Notes under the pieces: model-generated
The model's database searches: none
What the model was told of the DNA's origin: nothing
The model's input: only the letters and a program-made list of their open reading frames with translations
Assembly (NCBI GenBank): GCA_015057625.1
Contig: SVDZ01000002.1
Coordinates: 385,802-449,801, forward strand
Direction: 5' to 3'
Length of the DNA stretch: 64,000 bases
DNA from: Lachnospiraceae bacterium
Lineage (GTDB): Bacteria > Bacillota > Clostridia > Lachnospirales > Lachnospiraceae
In this document: positions 54,307 through 63,561 of the stretch, in pieces
Layout of the letters: every line of letters begins with the position of its first letter
Numbering within the stretch: position 1 is the first letter of the stretch
Program-made: the position numbers and the translations under genes

Positions 54307-54886
54307 GGATAAAAAAATCGGTATAGCTATCACCGGTTCCTATTGTACTTTTGGAAAAATATTTAAAGAACTTGAAAATCTTGCAGAAACAAAAGCTGAT
54401 TTGTATCCTATATTTTCATATAATGCCGCATCAACAGACACACGCTTTGGAGTTCACAATGAATTTATTGAAAAAGCTACAAAGATAACGGGAAAAAAAC
54501 CTATTACGTCAATAGCTGAAGCTGAGCCTATCGGTCCAAAAAAATTGTTTGACATATTGGTCATAGTTCCCTGTACTGGTAATACATTGTCAAAACTTGC
54601 AAACGGAATATCTGACACTCCGGTGCTGATGGCTGCTAAAGCTCATCTCAGAAACAACAAGCCTGTAGTAATTTTTTTAGCTTCTAATGATGCCCTCGGT
54701 ATGAATTTAAAAAATATAGGTATATTATTAAATACAAAAAATATCTACTTTGTTCCTTTTGGTCAGGACAATTATGTCGAAAAGCCAAATTCTATGGTAT
54801 CTCAGATAGAATTCCTAAATTACACAATAGCAAGTGCGTTGGAGGGAAAACAGATACAGCCTGTAATCAAGAGTCCTTACGCATAA
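54290..54886 (+). CDS. dpaB: Dipicolinate synthase subunit B
   Basis: DpaB (SpoVFB), a 198-residue flavoprotein-fold (HFCD-like) partner of DpaA. It has KIGIAITGSYCTFGKI, a SYNAASTDTRFG segment, the VIVPCTGNTLSKLANGISDTPVLMA block and FLASNDALGMNLKNIG. GAAGGGA precedes the ATG, which lies within the end of dpaA, so translation is coupled. Confidence 0.93.
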   Translation: MTWTFKDKKIGIAITGSYCTFGKIFKELENLAETKADLYPIFSYNAASTDTRFGVHNEFIEKATKITGKKPITSIAEAEPIGPKKLFDILVIVPCTGNTLSKLANGISDTPVLMAAKAHLRNNKPVVIFLASNDALGMNLKNIGILLNTKNIYFVPFGQDNYVEKPNSMVSQIEFLNYTIASALEGKQIQPVIKSPYA

Positions 54887-54952
54887 CAAAACTTATAAAA
54901 AGTTGGTAACTCATCCGACCGAGATAAATATCTAAAATTGCAAAGATTATAA

Positions 54953-55133
54953 TTTCCTGAATCAGCAATTATAGACTCGCCAATTATCAAAACAGTAATT
55001 GCTGATTCGGGAAAACAAAATAACTAGGAAGTAGATGTCAGCATGAGATAACTTACAGAGTAAATTATCTCATGACTGACGTGCATTTCGCAGCAAGAAC
55101 GCTGAGGCGTTCTTGAATATTGGAGGTGTCAGT
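54953..55133 (+). promoter_or_regulatory. Structured leader of asnB with three hairpins
   Basis: Three stems lie in a row before asnB. Hairpin A: 19 bp with one G-U pair (54953-54971 with 54996-55014). Hairpin B: GTCAGCATGAGATAA (55037-55051) with TTATCTCATG-A-CTGAC (55065-55080). Hairpin C: CAAGAACGC-TGAG-GCGTTCTTG (55094-55115). None is followed by a T-run, and no T-box core is present. ACTGAC at 55075-55080 can alternatively pair with GTCAGT at 55128-55133, next to the start codon. This looks like a cis-acting RNA switch of unknown class; hairpin A might instead stabilise the dpaAB mRNA. Confidence 0.55.
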
Positions 55134-56969
55134 ATGTGTGGGATTTGTGGTTTTTGTTCTCCTACTATAAATTTTAATGATTATCATTCTTATTATAAAG
55201 AACTAACTCAGTCCATGATTAAATCAATCGCCCATCGTGGCAAAGACGGTTCTAATACATTCATCTGTAAAAGTTGTTGTCTTGGACATTCGAGACTCGC
55301 CATAAGAGATGTCAACAACGGAACTCAACCAATGACTAAAAAATTCAATAACATCTCAGCAACTATTGTTTTTAACGGAGAAATATATAATACAAATGAG
55401 TTAAAAAAAATTACTGATAAATATAATATCGATTGCAAAACAACATGTGATACAGAAATTATTCTAAACCTTTATTTAACAACAGGAACAAAATATATAA
55501 ACAAAATCAACGGTATTTTTGCTTTTGCCATTTATTCAGAAGACAAACTAATTCTGGCAAGAGATCACATAGGTGTAAAACCTCTCTACTACCATTTCGA
55601 TAATACATCATTTGTATTTGCATCAGAAATTAAAGCTATAATAGCATTTGGAATAAAACCTCAGATTACAGATAATGATGTCAGAAATATTCTTTCTATT
55701 GGTCCTGCTCATGTTCCCGGAGAAACATTTTTTAATAACATAAAAGAACTTCTCCCCGGCACATTTTGCACTTTGGATTTACGAAAAAAAAGTACAATCC
55801 CTCAATTCACTTCATATTGGAGCCTTTTTTCAACTCCACATACAGATACATTGGAAAAAACAATGGAATATATTGATTATCTTATTAATGACAGCATAAA
55901 AAAACAATTGGTTTCAGATGTTCCTATTTGTAGTTTCCTCTCAGGCGGGCTTGACAGTTCCCTTGTTTCTACAATAGCTTCGAAATATATTTCACCCGAA
56001 AAACTTAACACTTTTTCTTTTGATTTTACAGATAATGAAAAATACTATAAAGCCGGTGATTTCCAATCATCACTGGACAGACCTTATGTGAATATTATGA
56101 AAGAATTTTTAAATAGTAATCATAAATATCTATACGGGAATACTGACGATTTAATTGACAAACTCTTTGATTGTGTAGATGCACGAGATGCTCCTTGTAT
56201 GGCAGACATCGAAAGCTCACTCTTTCACTTTTGCAATATAGTATCAAAAGATTATAAAGTTGCTTTGACAGGAGAATGTGCAGATGAAATATTTTGCGGA
56301 TACCCCTGGTACTATAAAGATACTTTAAACGATAAAGAGGATTTTCCATGGTCTATAAATATAAACGAACGCACCAAATTTTTTAATGATGAATTCACTC
56401 ACTTTTTAAAAATAGAAGAAACTTCCAAAAAATTATATTTAAACGAGCTGTCAAAAGTACCTCTTTCCAAAGAGGATGACACTGTTTTAGTAAAGCACAA
56501 ACAGTTATATTATCTGAACATTTACTGGTTTATGCAAATGCTTTTAACCAGAATGGACCGTGCAAGTATGTATTACTCGTTAGAAGCTAGAGTTCCATTT
56601 GCAGACTATCGAATTATAGAGTATATGTATAATGTTCCAAATGAAATTGTATTTTACGACAACAAACCAAAAGGGTTACTGGTAAAAGTCGGTCAAAAGT
56701 ATCTTCCGAATTCTATATACAATAGAAAGAAAAGCCCATATCCCAAAACATATAACCCTGAATATGAAAATAAACTTACGAAAATATTAATGGATAAAAT
56801 TAGTAGTAGCAATTCTTTTCTATCAGTTGTATGTAATAAATCTAAAGTAAATGCTCTCTTAAAAGGCAAATCCGACTATACAAAACCTTGGTTTGGTCAA
56901 TTAATGTCAACACCTCAGCTTGTTGCATATTTACTACAAGTCGATTATTTTTTATCAAAATACCATTAA
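55134..56969 (+). CDS. asnB: Glutamine-hydrolysing asparagine synthetase
   Basis: AsnB makes asparagine from aspartate, ATP and glutamine ammonia. I start it at MCGICGF because the next residue, Cys2, must become the N-terminal nucleophile; the ribosome site GGAGGTG lies before it. The glutaminase domain (1-200) has SRLAIRD and NGEIYN. The synthetase domain has the PP-loop FLSGGLDSSLVST near residue 270 and the GECADEIFCGY block. The 611-residue length is normal. The leader upstream carries unusual hairpins. It lies 248 bases after dpaB on the same strand. Confidence 0.94.
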   Translation: MCGICGFCSPTINFNDYHSYYKELTQSMIKSIAHRGKDGSNTFICKSCCLGHSRLAIRDVNNGTQPMTKKFNNISATIVFNGEIYNTNELKKITDKYNIDCKTTCDTEIILNLYLTTGTKYINKINGIFAFAIYSEDKLILARDHIGVKPLYYHFDNTSFVFASEIKAIIAFGIKPQITDNDVRNILSIGPAHVPGETFFNNIKELLPGTFCTLDLRKKSTIPQFTSYWSLFSTPHTDTLEKTMEYIDYLINDSIKKQLVSDVPICSFLSGGLDSSLVSTIASKYISPEKLNTFSFDFTDNEKYYKAGDFQSSLDRPYVNIMKEFLNSNHKYLYGNTDDLIDKLFDCVDARDAPCMADIESSLFHFCNIVSKDYKVALTGECADEIFCGYPWYYKDTLNDKEDFPWSININERTKFFNDEFTHFLKIEETSKKLYLNELSKVPLSKEDDTVLVKHKQLYYLNIYWFMQMLLTRMDRASMYYSLEARVPFADYRIIEYMYNVPNEIVFYDNKPKGLLVKVGQKYLPNSIYNRKKSPYPKTYNPEYENKLTKILMDKISSSNSFLSVVCNKSKVNALLKGKSDYTKPWFGQLMSTPQLVAYLLQVDYFLSKYH

Positions 56970-56972
56970 ATC

Positions 56973-57016
56973 AAAGAAAGCCCTAAAACCTGCTAAGGTT
57001 TATAGGGTTTTCTTTA
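56973..57016. terminator. Bidirectional terminator after asnB
   Basis: AAAGAAAGCCCTAAAACC (56973-56990) pairs imperfectly with GGTTTATAGGGTTTTCTTT (56997-57015). It serves asnB and the converging acyltransferase gene. Confidence 0.85.
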
Positions 57017-57025
57017 ATATATTTT

Positions 57026-58159
57026 TTAATTATTTAATGTTTTAACAGCCAAAATGATTTTATTCTGAATAAAATTAATTAGTTTATCATATCTAATAAG
57101 TTTCTTAAACTGTTCGATTAATATAGATGCAACTAATGTAATAAGTAGTACTTCTATGAAAATAACCATACAGTATCTAGGCTTAAATACGTATTTTGCC
57201 AATTTCCCATATCTAAGGAAATTCTGAATAAGATATATATTCATAGAATAAATACCAATTAATTTGAAGAAATGACTAATTCCCCAAATATCAACAACAC
57301 AAAATTTCAAAAACAAAATGCAAGCCATAGTGAATAAACCGTAAGCAACCTGCCAATTTGTACTATAACCTATATTTAACAGTAACCTGATAATAAATGC
57401 CGTAGCACCGCCAAACAGAATCCAACTTACAAGTACTCTCTTCACTTTTGATTTAGGTAAAGCATTCCCTATATGTTCAATTATATTATAATCAGCAAAC
57501 ATCATACCAATAACCAGTGATAAAATAAATGGATATGGATTTACACCGTTAAAATACTTAACAGTGAAAAGTCTAGGTAATGCAATAATACCTATTATAA
57601 CCGGAAGATACCCAAATCTTTTAACTACTTTATAAATCAACGGTAAAATCAATATAAAGAGCAACGCTGCCGACATATACCACCAAGACAATCTAAGTGG
57701 ATGAAATTTAAAGAAATTACTAAGGCCAAGAAAATCAACAATCATTTTGTAGATGCCTTTGTATATTCCCTTTTTGAAATAATTCTTTTTAACTTCATTA
57801 GATAAAAGTTGCATGATAATACACATTAAAACAAAGATGAAGTAATATCCGGACATAGTTTTCAAAATCCTCTTAACATACCACTCCGACATTTCTTCTC
57901 TATTATATTTTTTGTCTTTAATAGACTTAAGTAGTCCATATCCGGTTATAAATGTAAATAAAGAAATACCTGTTTTACATAGAGCAGATAAATCCATCAG
58001 CATTTCATTACTAAAAGGAACTGCAATTAAAGAATATATTTTGAAACCTTTTGCACTTCTAAAAAAGTGAAAAAATATAATCATAATTGCGGCAATTCCT
58101 TTTATCTTTAAAGAATCGTCTTTTGTAAATTCTATTGTTTTCAAGTTTTTATTATCCAT
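57026..58159 (-). CDS. Acyltransferase 3 family membrane protein
   Basis: A 377-residue polytopic protein with about ten membrane helices. The opening KIKGIAAIMIIFFHFFRSAKGF contains the family's conserved His in helix 1, and a LFTFITGYGLLKSI segment follows. Family members O-acetylate or succinylate surface sugars, wall polymers or antibiotics. The acceptor is unknown. I start it at MDNKNLKT after TTGGAAAA; an in-frame codon upstream lacks a clear ribosome site. The 126 bases to the next gene's end hold no clear signal. Confidence 0.85.
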   Translation of the reverse strand: MDNKNLKTIEFTKDDSLKIKGIAAIMIIFFHFFRSAKGFKIYSLIAVPFSNEMLMDLSALCKTGISLFTFITGYGLLKSIKDKKYNREEMSEWYVKRILKTMSGYYFIFVLMCIIMQLLSNEVKKNYFKKGIYKGIYKMIVDFLGLSNFFKFHPLRLSWWYMSAALLFILILPLIYKVVKRFGYLPVIIGIIALPRLFTVKYFNGVNPYPFILSLVIGMMFADYNIIEHIGNALPKSKVKRVLVSWILFGGATAFIIRLLLNIGYSTNWQVAYGLFTMACILFLKFCVVDIWGISHFFKLIGIYSMNIYLIQNFLRYGKLAKYVFKPRYCMVIFIEVLLITLVASILIEQFKKLIRYDKLINFIQNKIILAVKTLNN

Positions 58160-58285
58160 TTTTCCAATCAATACTCCCAAATTTTTTTAAAAAGCAAATC
58201 TTATTATACCTCATACTACTATATTGTCAACGGGTCAGTAGTTTCTGTCTCTGTAAATTCAGTATAATTTAGTCTCCTTTTAAAA

Positions 58286-61036
58286 CTATTTCACTTTTTT
58301 CTTAGAGATATTTGACCAATTTGAATAATAAATAACTTTCTTATTTTTATATTTTTTTATTATATAAGTTCTGATTCGTACATAGTATATTTTTTTCGAC
58401 TTTAATCCTTTAATAACTCTACTTCTTTGGGATTTTTTTATAGTTATAGTTTTTGCCTTACTAAACTTTTTGTTTCTAGAGTACTGCAGCTTATAGCCAT
58501 CAACATTGTTTACTTTTTTCCATACTACCTTCAAGGCTTTCTTCTTCGCTGTCAGCTTTGTTATTTTTGTAGAAGTTGGTATCGTTTCATTAGATGTTGT
58601 CACCGTTTCTACTTTAGTTGTTGTAGCATCAAAACTGGTAACTTCGGTTGGTGTTTCCTCATCAGGAACAGGTATGGCGAATGCAACTGCACTAATCAGG
58701 TTACTAAGCCACGTAGTTCCGTTTCCTCTTCGAACTGTAAGGGGTGTAATTGCCACCGACTGCTGACTTATTACCTTCAATTCGCCAATGCTATCTGACA
58801 CATTTCCTAAATCACTGATAACATATCCTATATGATCTACACTACCTAAGTAAACCATAGTATGTCCTTTGAAATATAATAACGTTCCTGCCGGCATTTT
58901 TTCTAAAAACTCCTGTTTTTCCTGATCAGACATTTGTGAAAGATCTATACAATTTCCAGGAATTCTCTGTTGCCACGTTGTATTTCTTGGGAGTTCAAAT
59001 CCAAAGCATCTATAAACGTTTCTCGTAAAAGCTGAACAATCCATGGAATCTAACATTCCGCCCCATCCATAACGATTTCCAAGACATTGTAATGAAACCT
59101 CAATCATATTCTTCTGTGTCATAGGTAAAAATCCCACACTTACTTTACAATGTTCAGAAATCAGGGCCATCTTAGTTTCTAACATGCCCTCTTCGTTTCT
59201 TGTAGGAAGATATACCACATAATTATTCCACGTACCACGCTCGGCAATGTTAGTTGGAATAATCTTTTTTGGTACCATTTTTAATATAGTGCCAAACTTC
59301 AATTTTACTTCTGAAGAATAAGGAGCATAGATACTTGGTTCTAATACGATCTTGTCCTGAATAACAACAATAAAATCTTTATTTCCGTTAATAACTTTCC
59401 AGTTTCTTAACCACTGTGTTTTACTCTGACACAATGCAAGATCTTCACTATCTACCCATCCGGTTACCACATTGGAATAACCCCAATAGAAAACATGACC
59501 GTCAACTACTGCTTTTTGTTTTACAACAAAAGGATCATTGACAGTTAATGAAGAAAGTACAAGTTCATCATCTGTATCATCAACACTATATCCTACAAAT
59601 TTCTTTGTAGGCCAATTTCTAATCTCCGTTCCTTTAACACATATTGCATAATCTACATCTCTGTTTCCTACATAGCCAGTCTCTAAAATTGCTGTTTTAA
59701 ACCTTCCAAAGTAAAGTTGTTTATCAATCAATTCTCCATCTACATAACAATCATCTGATGGAAGTGGTTCCTTTGTCAGATTCTCACTCAACGCAGATGC
59801 GTCATAAACTCCATCTAAAGCTTCCAAATCATTCATGAATGTATCGGAAACACTCAACGCTTTTTTGTTAATTTCATTAATTTCATCAGCAGACATTAAC
59901 ACTTTATCAGCATCTGAATAAGTTCTTTCACTCCAAAAATTTGTTTTTGTCATCTCCGGAGTAACACCACTTGCATAAAGAATATTTCCCTTTTCTTCAT
60001 CAAAATCTTTAGATGTATAACAATCCTCCATATAAGCATTTAATCTGTCAGTTACATTTTCCTTTAAATTATTGAAAAAAAACATATAATCATAAATATG
60101 ATAAGAACCTTCAGGGAAGATATCGATAATCCTTGGATATTGTTGAGGTGTTACATCTGTAACTTTCAAAGCCCCACGTTCTTCATCCAGATAGCAACCG
60201 CACAATTCAGGAATTGAATCTCCTGTCTGTTTGCCATCACTACCAAAAAAACATGCACCTTTATTTAATGATTTATCTGCCGGCGTAGAATCTGTTTTCC
60301 AATTGAGTGGATTGATTGCCAATGATTTTGATCCTTTAGGATTGACTATTGTATCATCTACATCTTCTGATTCACAATCAAAACTAACTACACAACCGTA
60401 ATCATTTTCTCGCTGTGCCATATGAATCTGAGGATATTTTTCAACTGTCTCCTGAGTCACACTCCATCCAATGGCATAAACTGCAACCAATCTATTTTCT
60501 AACGATTCATCAGAAAAGTATTCTTCCAAAAGACGATAGCACATATCCGCTCCCTGAGAAAAACCAGCCAAAATAATCGGACGGTTGTTATTTTCATTCT
60601 CTAAATAATAGGAAAAAGCATCGGATACATCTTCATAAGCATACGAAAGATACTGTTCTCTTTCCTCTGCATCTACACTCTCATCATATATTTTCATAGT
60701 AGCCTGACGATAATACGGAGCATACAATGTAGCGTTATCTTCATAAATTCCACGCTCCATTTCTAAAGCATTATAAAATCTTGTACGAAGCGATTCATTT
60801 GTAATCGTCATATTGTATTCATCTGTTGTATCAACTGTGGGACAAACCAAAAATACATCTGCATCCTTGTTTTCGCCAATCCCAAAATATGCCCAATTAT
60901 CTTGATCACTATAATCTACATTCCCATCTTCAACACTTGGGATTGCCGATTGCGCCATTATATTGAACTGATTTATAGGTATCAAAGATATAACTAATAA
61001 TATAATCATTGTTACAGATATTATTTTTTGTTTCAT
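58286..61036 (-). CDS. Secreted fusion: DUF3089 alpha/beta-hydrolase, SH3-like, NlpC/P60 and Fn3 domains
   Basis: A 916-residue exported protein. After the signal peptide (1-30), a DUF3089 alpha/beta hydrolase domain (about 40-330) has DADVFLVCPTVDTT, LYAPYYRQATM and the nucleophile elbow GFSQGAD with Ser160. Bacterial SH3-like segments (about 440-640, with GWVDSEDLALCQ) lead to an NlpC/P60 peptidase domain with Cys667 in SMDCSAFTRNV and His725 in FKGHTMVYLG. A Thr-rich linker precedes a C-terminal fibronectin-like domain (KVVWKKVNNVDGYKLQYS) with a very basic end. It likely hydrolyses wall peptides and an ester. It is the last gene of a four-gene unit with the VanX-like, STAS and RsbW-like genes. 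GAAGGGAG precedes the ATG. Confidence 0.85.
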   Translation of the reverse strand: MKQKIISVTMIILLVISLIPINQFNIMAQSAIPSVEDGNVDYSDQDNWAYFGIGENKDADVFLVCPTVDTTDEYNMTITNESLRTRFYNALEMERGIYEDNATLYAPYYRQATMKIYDESVDAEEREQYLSYAYEDVSDAFSYYLENENNNRPIILAGFSQGADMCYRLLEEYFSDESLENRLVAVYAIGWSVTQETVEKYPQIHMAQRENDYGCVVSFDCESEDVDDTIVNPKGSKSLAINPLNWKTDSTPADKSLNKGACFFGSDGKQTGDSIPELCGCYLDEERGALKVTDVTPQQYPRIIDIFPEGSYHIYDYMFFFNNLKENVTDRLNAYMEDCYTSKDFDEEKGNILYASGVTPEMTKTNFWSERTYSDADKVLMSADEINEINKKALSVSDTFMNDLEALDGVYDASALSENLTKEPLPSDDCYVDGELIDKQLYFGRFKTAILETGYVGNRDVDYAICVKGTEIRNWPTKKFVGYSVDDTDDELVLSSLTVNDPFVVKQKAVVDGHVFYWGYSNVVTGWVDSEDLALCQSKTQWLRNWKVINGNKDFIVVIQDKIVLEPSIYAPYSSEVKLKFGTILKMVPKKIIPTNIAERGTWNNYVVYLPTRNEEGMLETKMALISEHCKVSVGFLPMTQKNMIEVSLQCLGNRYGWGGMLDSMDCSAFTRNVYRCFGFELPRNTTWQQRIPGNCIDLSQMSDQEKQEFLEKMPAGTLLYFKGHTMVYLGSVDHIGYVISDLGNVSDSIGELKVISQQSVAITPLTVRRGNGTTWLSNLISAVAFAIPVPDEETPTEVTSFDATTTKVETVTTSNETIPTSTKITKLTAKKKALKVVWKKVNNVDGYKLQYSRNKKFSKAKTITIKKSQRSRVIKGLKSKKIYYVRIRTYIIKKYKNKKVIYYSNWSNISKKKVK

Positions 61037-61084
61037 AGTTTTTCTCCCTTCTTGTTGACGTACTCATTTTTTAATTTTAAAATA

Positions 61085-61777
61085 TTATCTTCTTAAATAT
61101 TCTGATGAAACCGGAAATGTAAAATAGGTATCCGGGTATGGTTCATCCTTCAAAGAAAAATGCCACCACTCACAGTCTATTGGTTCAAAGCCGTTGCGAA
61201 CCATGGTACGCTGAAGCAACATACGATTTTCATATTGTTCTTCACTGATACCATTATAATCAGGATGTGAAGCTTCACTAAACAAATCAAAAGGACTCCC
61301 CATATCCAATTCTTTTCCCGTCTTCATATCCAGCAATGTTAAATCCACTGCACTTCCACGACTGTGACCGGACTGTTTTGCTATATAACCTTTTGCGAAC
61401 AGTTCTTGCTTTTCAAGATCGGGATAAAAATAAGGTTTCATACGAATATCTTGATCCTCAATCCCCCATAGCATAAAATGCTTTACTGCACAAGCCGGTC
61501 TATAAGCATCAAACACCTTTAGGCGATATCCTTGTACAATCATTTCGCTTGCGACAGATTTTAACGCACGCGCAGCTTCTTTAGTCAGCAATGCACACGG
61601 TTCTTCATAACCATCAATTCTCTCTCCGATAAAATTGTAAGTTGAATAGTATCGTATTTCTTGAATAATGTTAGGGACAAAATCTGCAAGTAATACAAAC
61701 CCAGAAGAATCCATTGTAAGATGTTTCACTTGGTTTTTCAGAATATTTTCCACCTCTTCTGTATAATTATTATTCAT
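61085..61777 (-). CDS. VanX/DdpX-type D-alanyl-D-alanine dipeptidase (M15D)
   Basis: A 230-residue zinc dipeptidase that splits free D-Ala-D-Ala. The zinc and catalytic motif is SGHSRGSAVDLTL (His and Asp ligands, near residue 140), and the second block EWWHFSL (Glu and His) lies near 215. FDAYRPACAV and the opening DFVPNIIQEIRYYSTYNF are typical. No signal peptide is seen, so it should act in the cytoplasm. I start it at MNNNYTEEVEN after GAGGAG; the longer frame overlaps the STAS gene. No vanHA genes are nearby, so a vancomycin-resistance role is not implied. Confidence 0.9.
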   Translation of the reverse strand: MNNNYTEEVENILKNQVKHLTMDSSGFVLLADFVPNIIQEIRYYSTYNFIGERIDGYEEPCALLTKEAARALKSVASEMIVQGYRLKVFDAYRPACAVKHFMLWGIEDQDIRMKPYFYPDLEKQELFAKGYIAKQSGHSRGSAVDLTLLDMKTGKELDMGSPFDLFSEASHPDYNGISEEQYENRMLLQRTMVRNGFEPIDCEWWHFSLKDEPYPDTYFTFPVSSEYLRR

Positions 61778-61802
61778 CTTTTGAACTCCTCGACTTTCTT
61801 CT

Positions 61803-62099
61803 TTATTCAATTGTCAGTATTTCAGAAAAACCTGTCACTTCAAAAATATCCATAATAGTAGTATCTACATTTTTTACTAACATAGACCCCTGTTTATTCA
61901 TTATTTTTTGTGCTGAAAGCAATACACGAAGACCTGCACTGGAAATGTATTCCAACTTTTCAAAATTGAAAATCAATTCTGTCACATTCTCAATTGATTG
62001 ACTTATTTCTGCTTCCAATTCCGGAGCAGTTGTTGTATCCAATCTTCCCTCTAGTTCTATTTCCAACTTTGTTCCTTCAATTTTTTTTACAATATTCAT
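61803..62099 (-). CDS. STAS-domain anti-sigma factor antagonist
   Basis: A 98-residue STAS protein like SpoIIAA or RsbV. It has the pattern LEGRLDTTTAPELEAEI and the phosphorylatable Ser region LEYISSAGLRVLLSA (near residue 56), followed by MDIFEVTGFSEIL. When unphosphorylated it binds the partner kinase and frees a sigma factor. It follows the RsbW-like gene by 41 bases. GGGGAGG precedes the ATG. Confidence 0.92.
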   Translation of the reverse strand: MNIVKKIEGTKLEIELEGRLDTTTAPELEAEISQSIENVTELIFNFEKLEYISSAGLRVLLSAQKIMNKQGSMLVKNVDTTIMDIFEVTGFSEILTIE

Positions 62100-62140
62100 A
62101 ACTACTTCCTCCCTATAATGTATTTTTATGAACCATATTT

Positions 62141-62575
62141 TTATATTTTTTTCTTTAAAGTCAATATATTCTGCCCATCTTTATATTCATATTGAATATC
62201 GTCCATATTCTTTTTAACCATAAAAATACCGAGCCCACCGATTTCTCTTTCCTCTGCAGAAAGAGTAACATCCGGATCTGCTTTTTTTAGTGGATCATAC
62301 GCAACACCTTTGTCAATAAATGTTAAAAATACTGTCAACGGTTCTTCTTTAACTTCCACACGGATAGTGGCTTTTCCAACTTCCTGATGATATGCGTAGC
62401 TGGCGATATTGACAAATATTTCTTCTACAGCAATATCAATCTGCATCTGAGCTTTCATGGAACATTCAATTTTTTCCAGTTGCTTATCTACAAATTCCAA
62501 TACCTTAGACAAATTTTCTTTTTCAGCAACAACAACTAATTCTCTAGAATTAGTATCTACATTTCTTTCTTCCAT
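62141..62575 (-). CDS. RsbW/SpoIIAB-like anti-sigma serine kinase (ATP-binding)
   Basis: A 144-residue HATPase_c-type kinase. The N box is DIAVEEIFVNIASYAYH (Glu and Asn near residue 52-56), the G1 box is FIDKGVAYDP, and the G2 box is GGLGIFMVKK. Such proteins bind a sigma factor or phosphorylate their STAS partner, which is the next gene. No sigma gene is in the visible operon, so the target is unknown; the pair may act on non-sigma targets. GAAAGGAG precedes the ATG. Confidence 0.9.
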   Translation of the reverse strand: MEERNVDTNSRELVVVAEKENLSKVLEFVDKQLEKIECSMKAQMQIDIAVEEIFVNIASYAYHQEVGKATIRVEVKEEPLTVFLTFIDKGVAYDPLKKADPDVTLSAEEREIGGLGIFMVKKNMDDIQYEYKDGQNILTLKKKI

Positions 62576-62696
62576 AGTTCTCCTTTCTACTATTTTTTAT
62601 TGTCTCCGAATCATAATTTTCAAAAATAAAAATAGTCAGTTTCTTTTTTCATCCATCATCCTCAGTTAATTAACAATTATATTCGGTCACATTCCC

Positions 62697-63557
62697 TTAT
62701 AATGCCTGAATAAATCGTCGAATAGCTTCATCCCCCTCCTGTATATTATTAAGATTAGTATCTCCGAGCTGTACAAGCTTATTCCTTCCATGATAATCAC
62801 TTCCCGCTGTAATATATAGATTATATTTATTTGCATAAACTATCATCTGATTCTGTAGCTTATTTGAAAATCCGGAATAGTATGCTTCCACACCTTTTAG
62901 TCCCATTTTAATTAACCGGTTCAATCTCTCTTCCATCTCTTTTCCTACAATTAGTTGCTCTCCATTTCCATAAAATGGATGTGCCAAAACAGGAATACCT
63001 TTACTGTCAAGAATCGCCTGAATCGCTCTACGTGGACTTATATACTGACTTTTATAAGTACAATTATTTATATACTGTGTTATAGCTTCATCTTTTGATT
63101 TTGCAAACCCATATTTGACCATCATATTTCCGATATGAGGTTTCCCCGGATTATGATTTTTTAAAAGATTTTCAATATCCTCATCACTAAATATAAAGCC
63201 ATATGTTTTATTTAAAAAATCCAACCGTGCATATAATTTTTCCATTCTATATTGATGTCCAAGATTAATCGTATCCTGAATAGCATCACAATATAAATCA
63301 TAATTATATCCAAGAATGTGATATTTTCCATTCTCGTCCTGACAGGAAAACTCTATACCGCTCACAAATTTAGGATCATCACATCCTAGAGTTTTTATCA
63401 TTTCAATACAGCCAAGACTGGTATCATGATCTGTAATGGCAAACAAATCCAATCCCGCTTCTTTTACTTTTAATAGTAGCTCTGTAGGACTATCCGTGCC
63501 ATCCGATGCTATCGTATGCATATGGAAATCAACTTTTGTTATATTACATAAATCCAT
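62697..63557 (-). CDS. PHP-domain phosphoesterase (TrpH/YciV-like)
   Basis: A 286-residue PHP-family hydrolase. The four metal motifs are HMHTIASDGTDS, AITDHDT, LAHPFYGN and GSDYHGRN. Relatives in this subgroup (RNase AM) remove 5' nucleotides or hydrolyse 3',5'-bisphosphonucleotides. An insert with FDEDI-like FSDEDIENLL lies between motifs II and III. AAAGGA precedes the ATG, and the gene begins 4 bases after the phosphotransferase gene stop, so the two are cotranscribed. 121 bases separate it from the RsbW-like gene. Confidence 0.9.
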   Translation of the reverse strand: MDLCNITKVDFHMHTIASDGTDSPTELLLKVKEAGLDLFAITDHDTSLGCIEMIKTLGCDDPKFVSGIEFSCQDENGKYHILGYNYDLYCDAIQDTINLGHQYRMEKLYARLDFLNKTYGFIFSDEDIENLLKNHNPGKPHIGNMMVKYGFAKSKDEAITQYINNCTYKSQYISPRRAIQAILDSKGIPVLAHPFYGNGEQLIVGKEMEERLNRLIKMGLKGVEAYYSGFSNKLQNQMIVYANKYNLYITAGSDYHGRNKLVQLGDTNLNNIQEGDEAIRRFIQAL

Positions 63558-63561
63558 TTAT

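Noticed and set aside
54953..55133. T-box leader for asnB.
   Set aside because: No T-box core (GGTGG-ACC-GCG type), no AGUA/GAA specifier loop and no terminator were found.
61085..61777. Vancomycin-resistance vanX.
   Set aside because: The protein is VanX-like, but no vanH, vanA-type ligase or vanRS genes lie near, so a chromosomal D-Ala recycling role is more likely.
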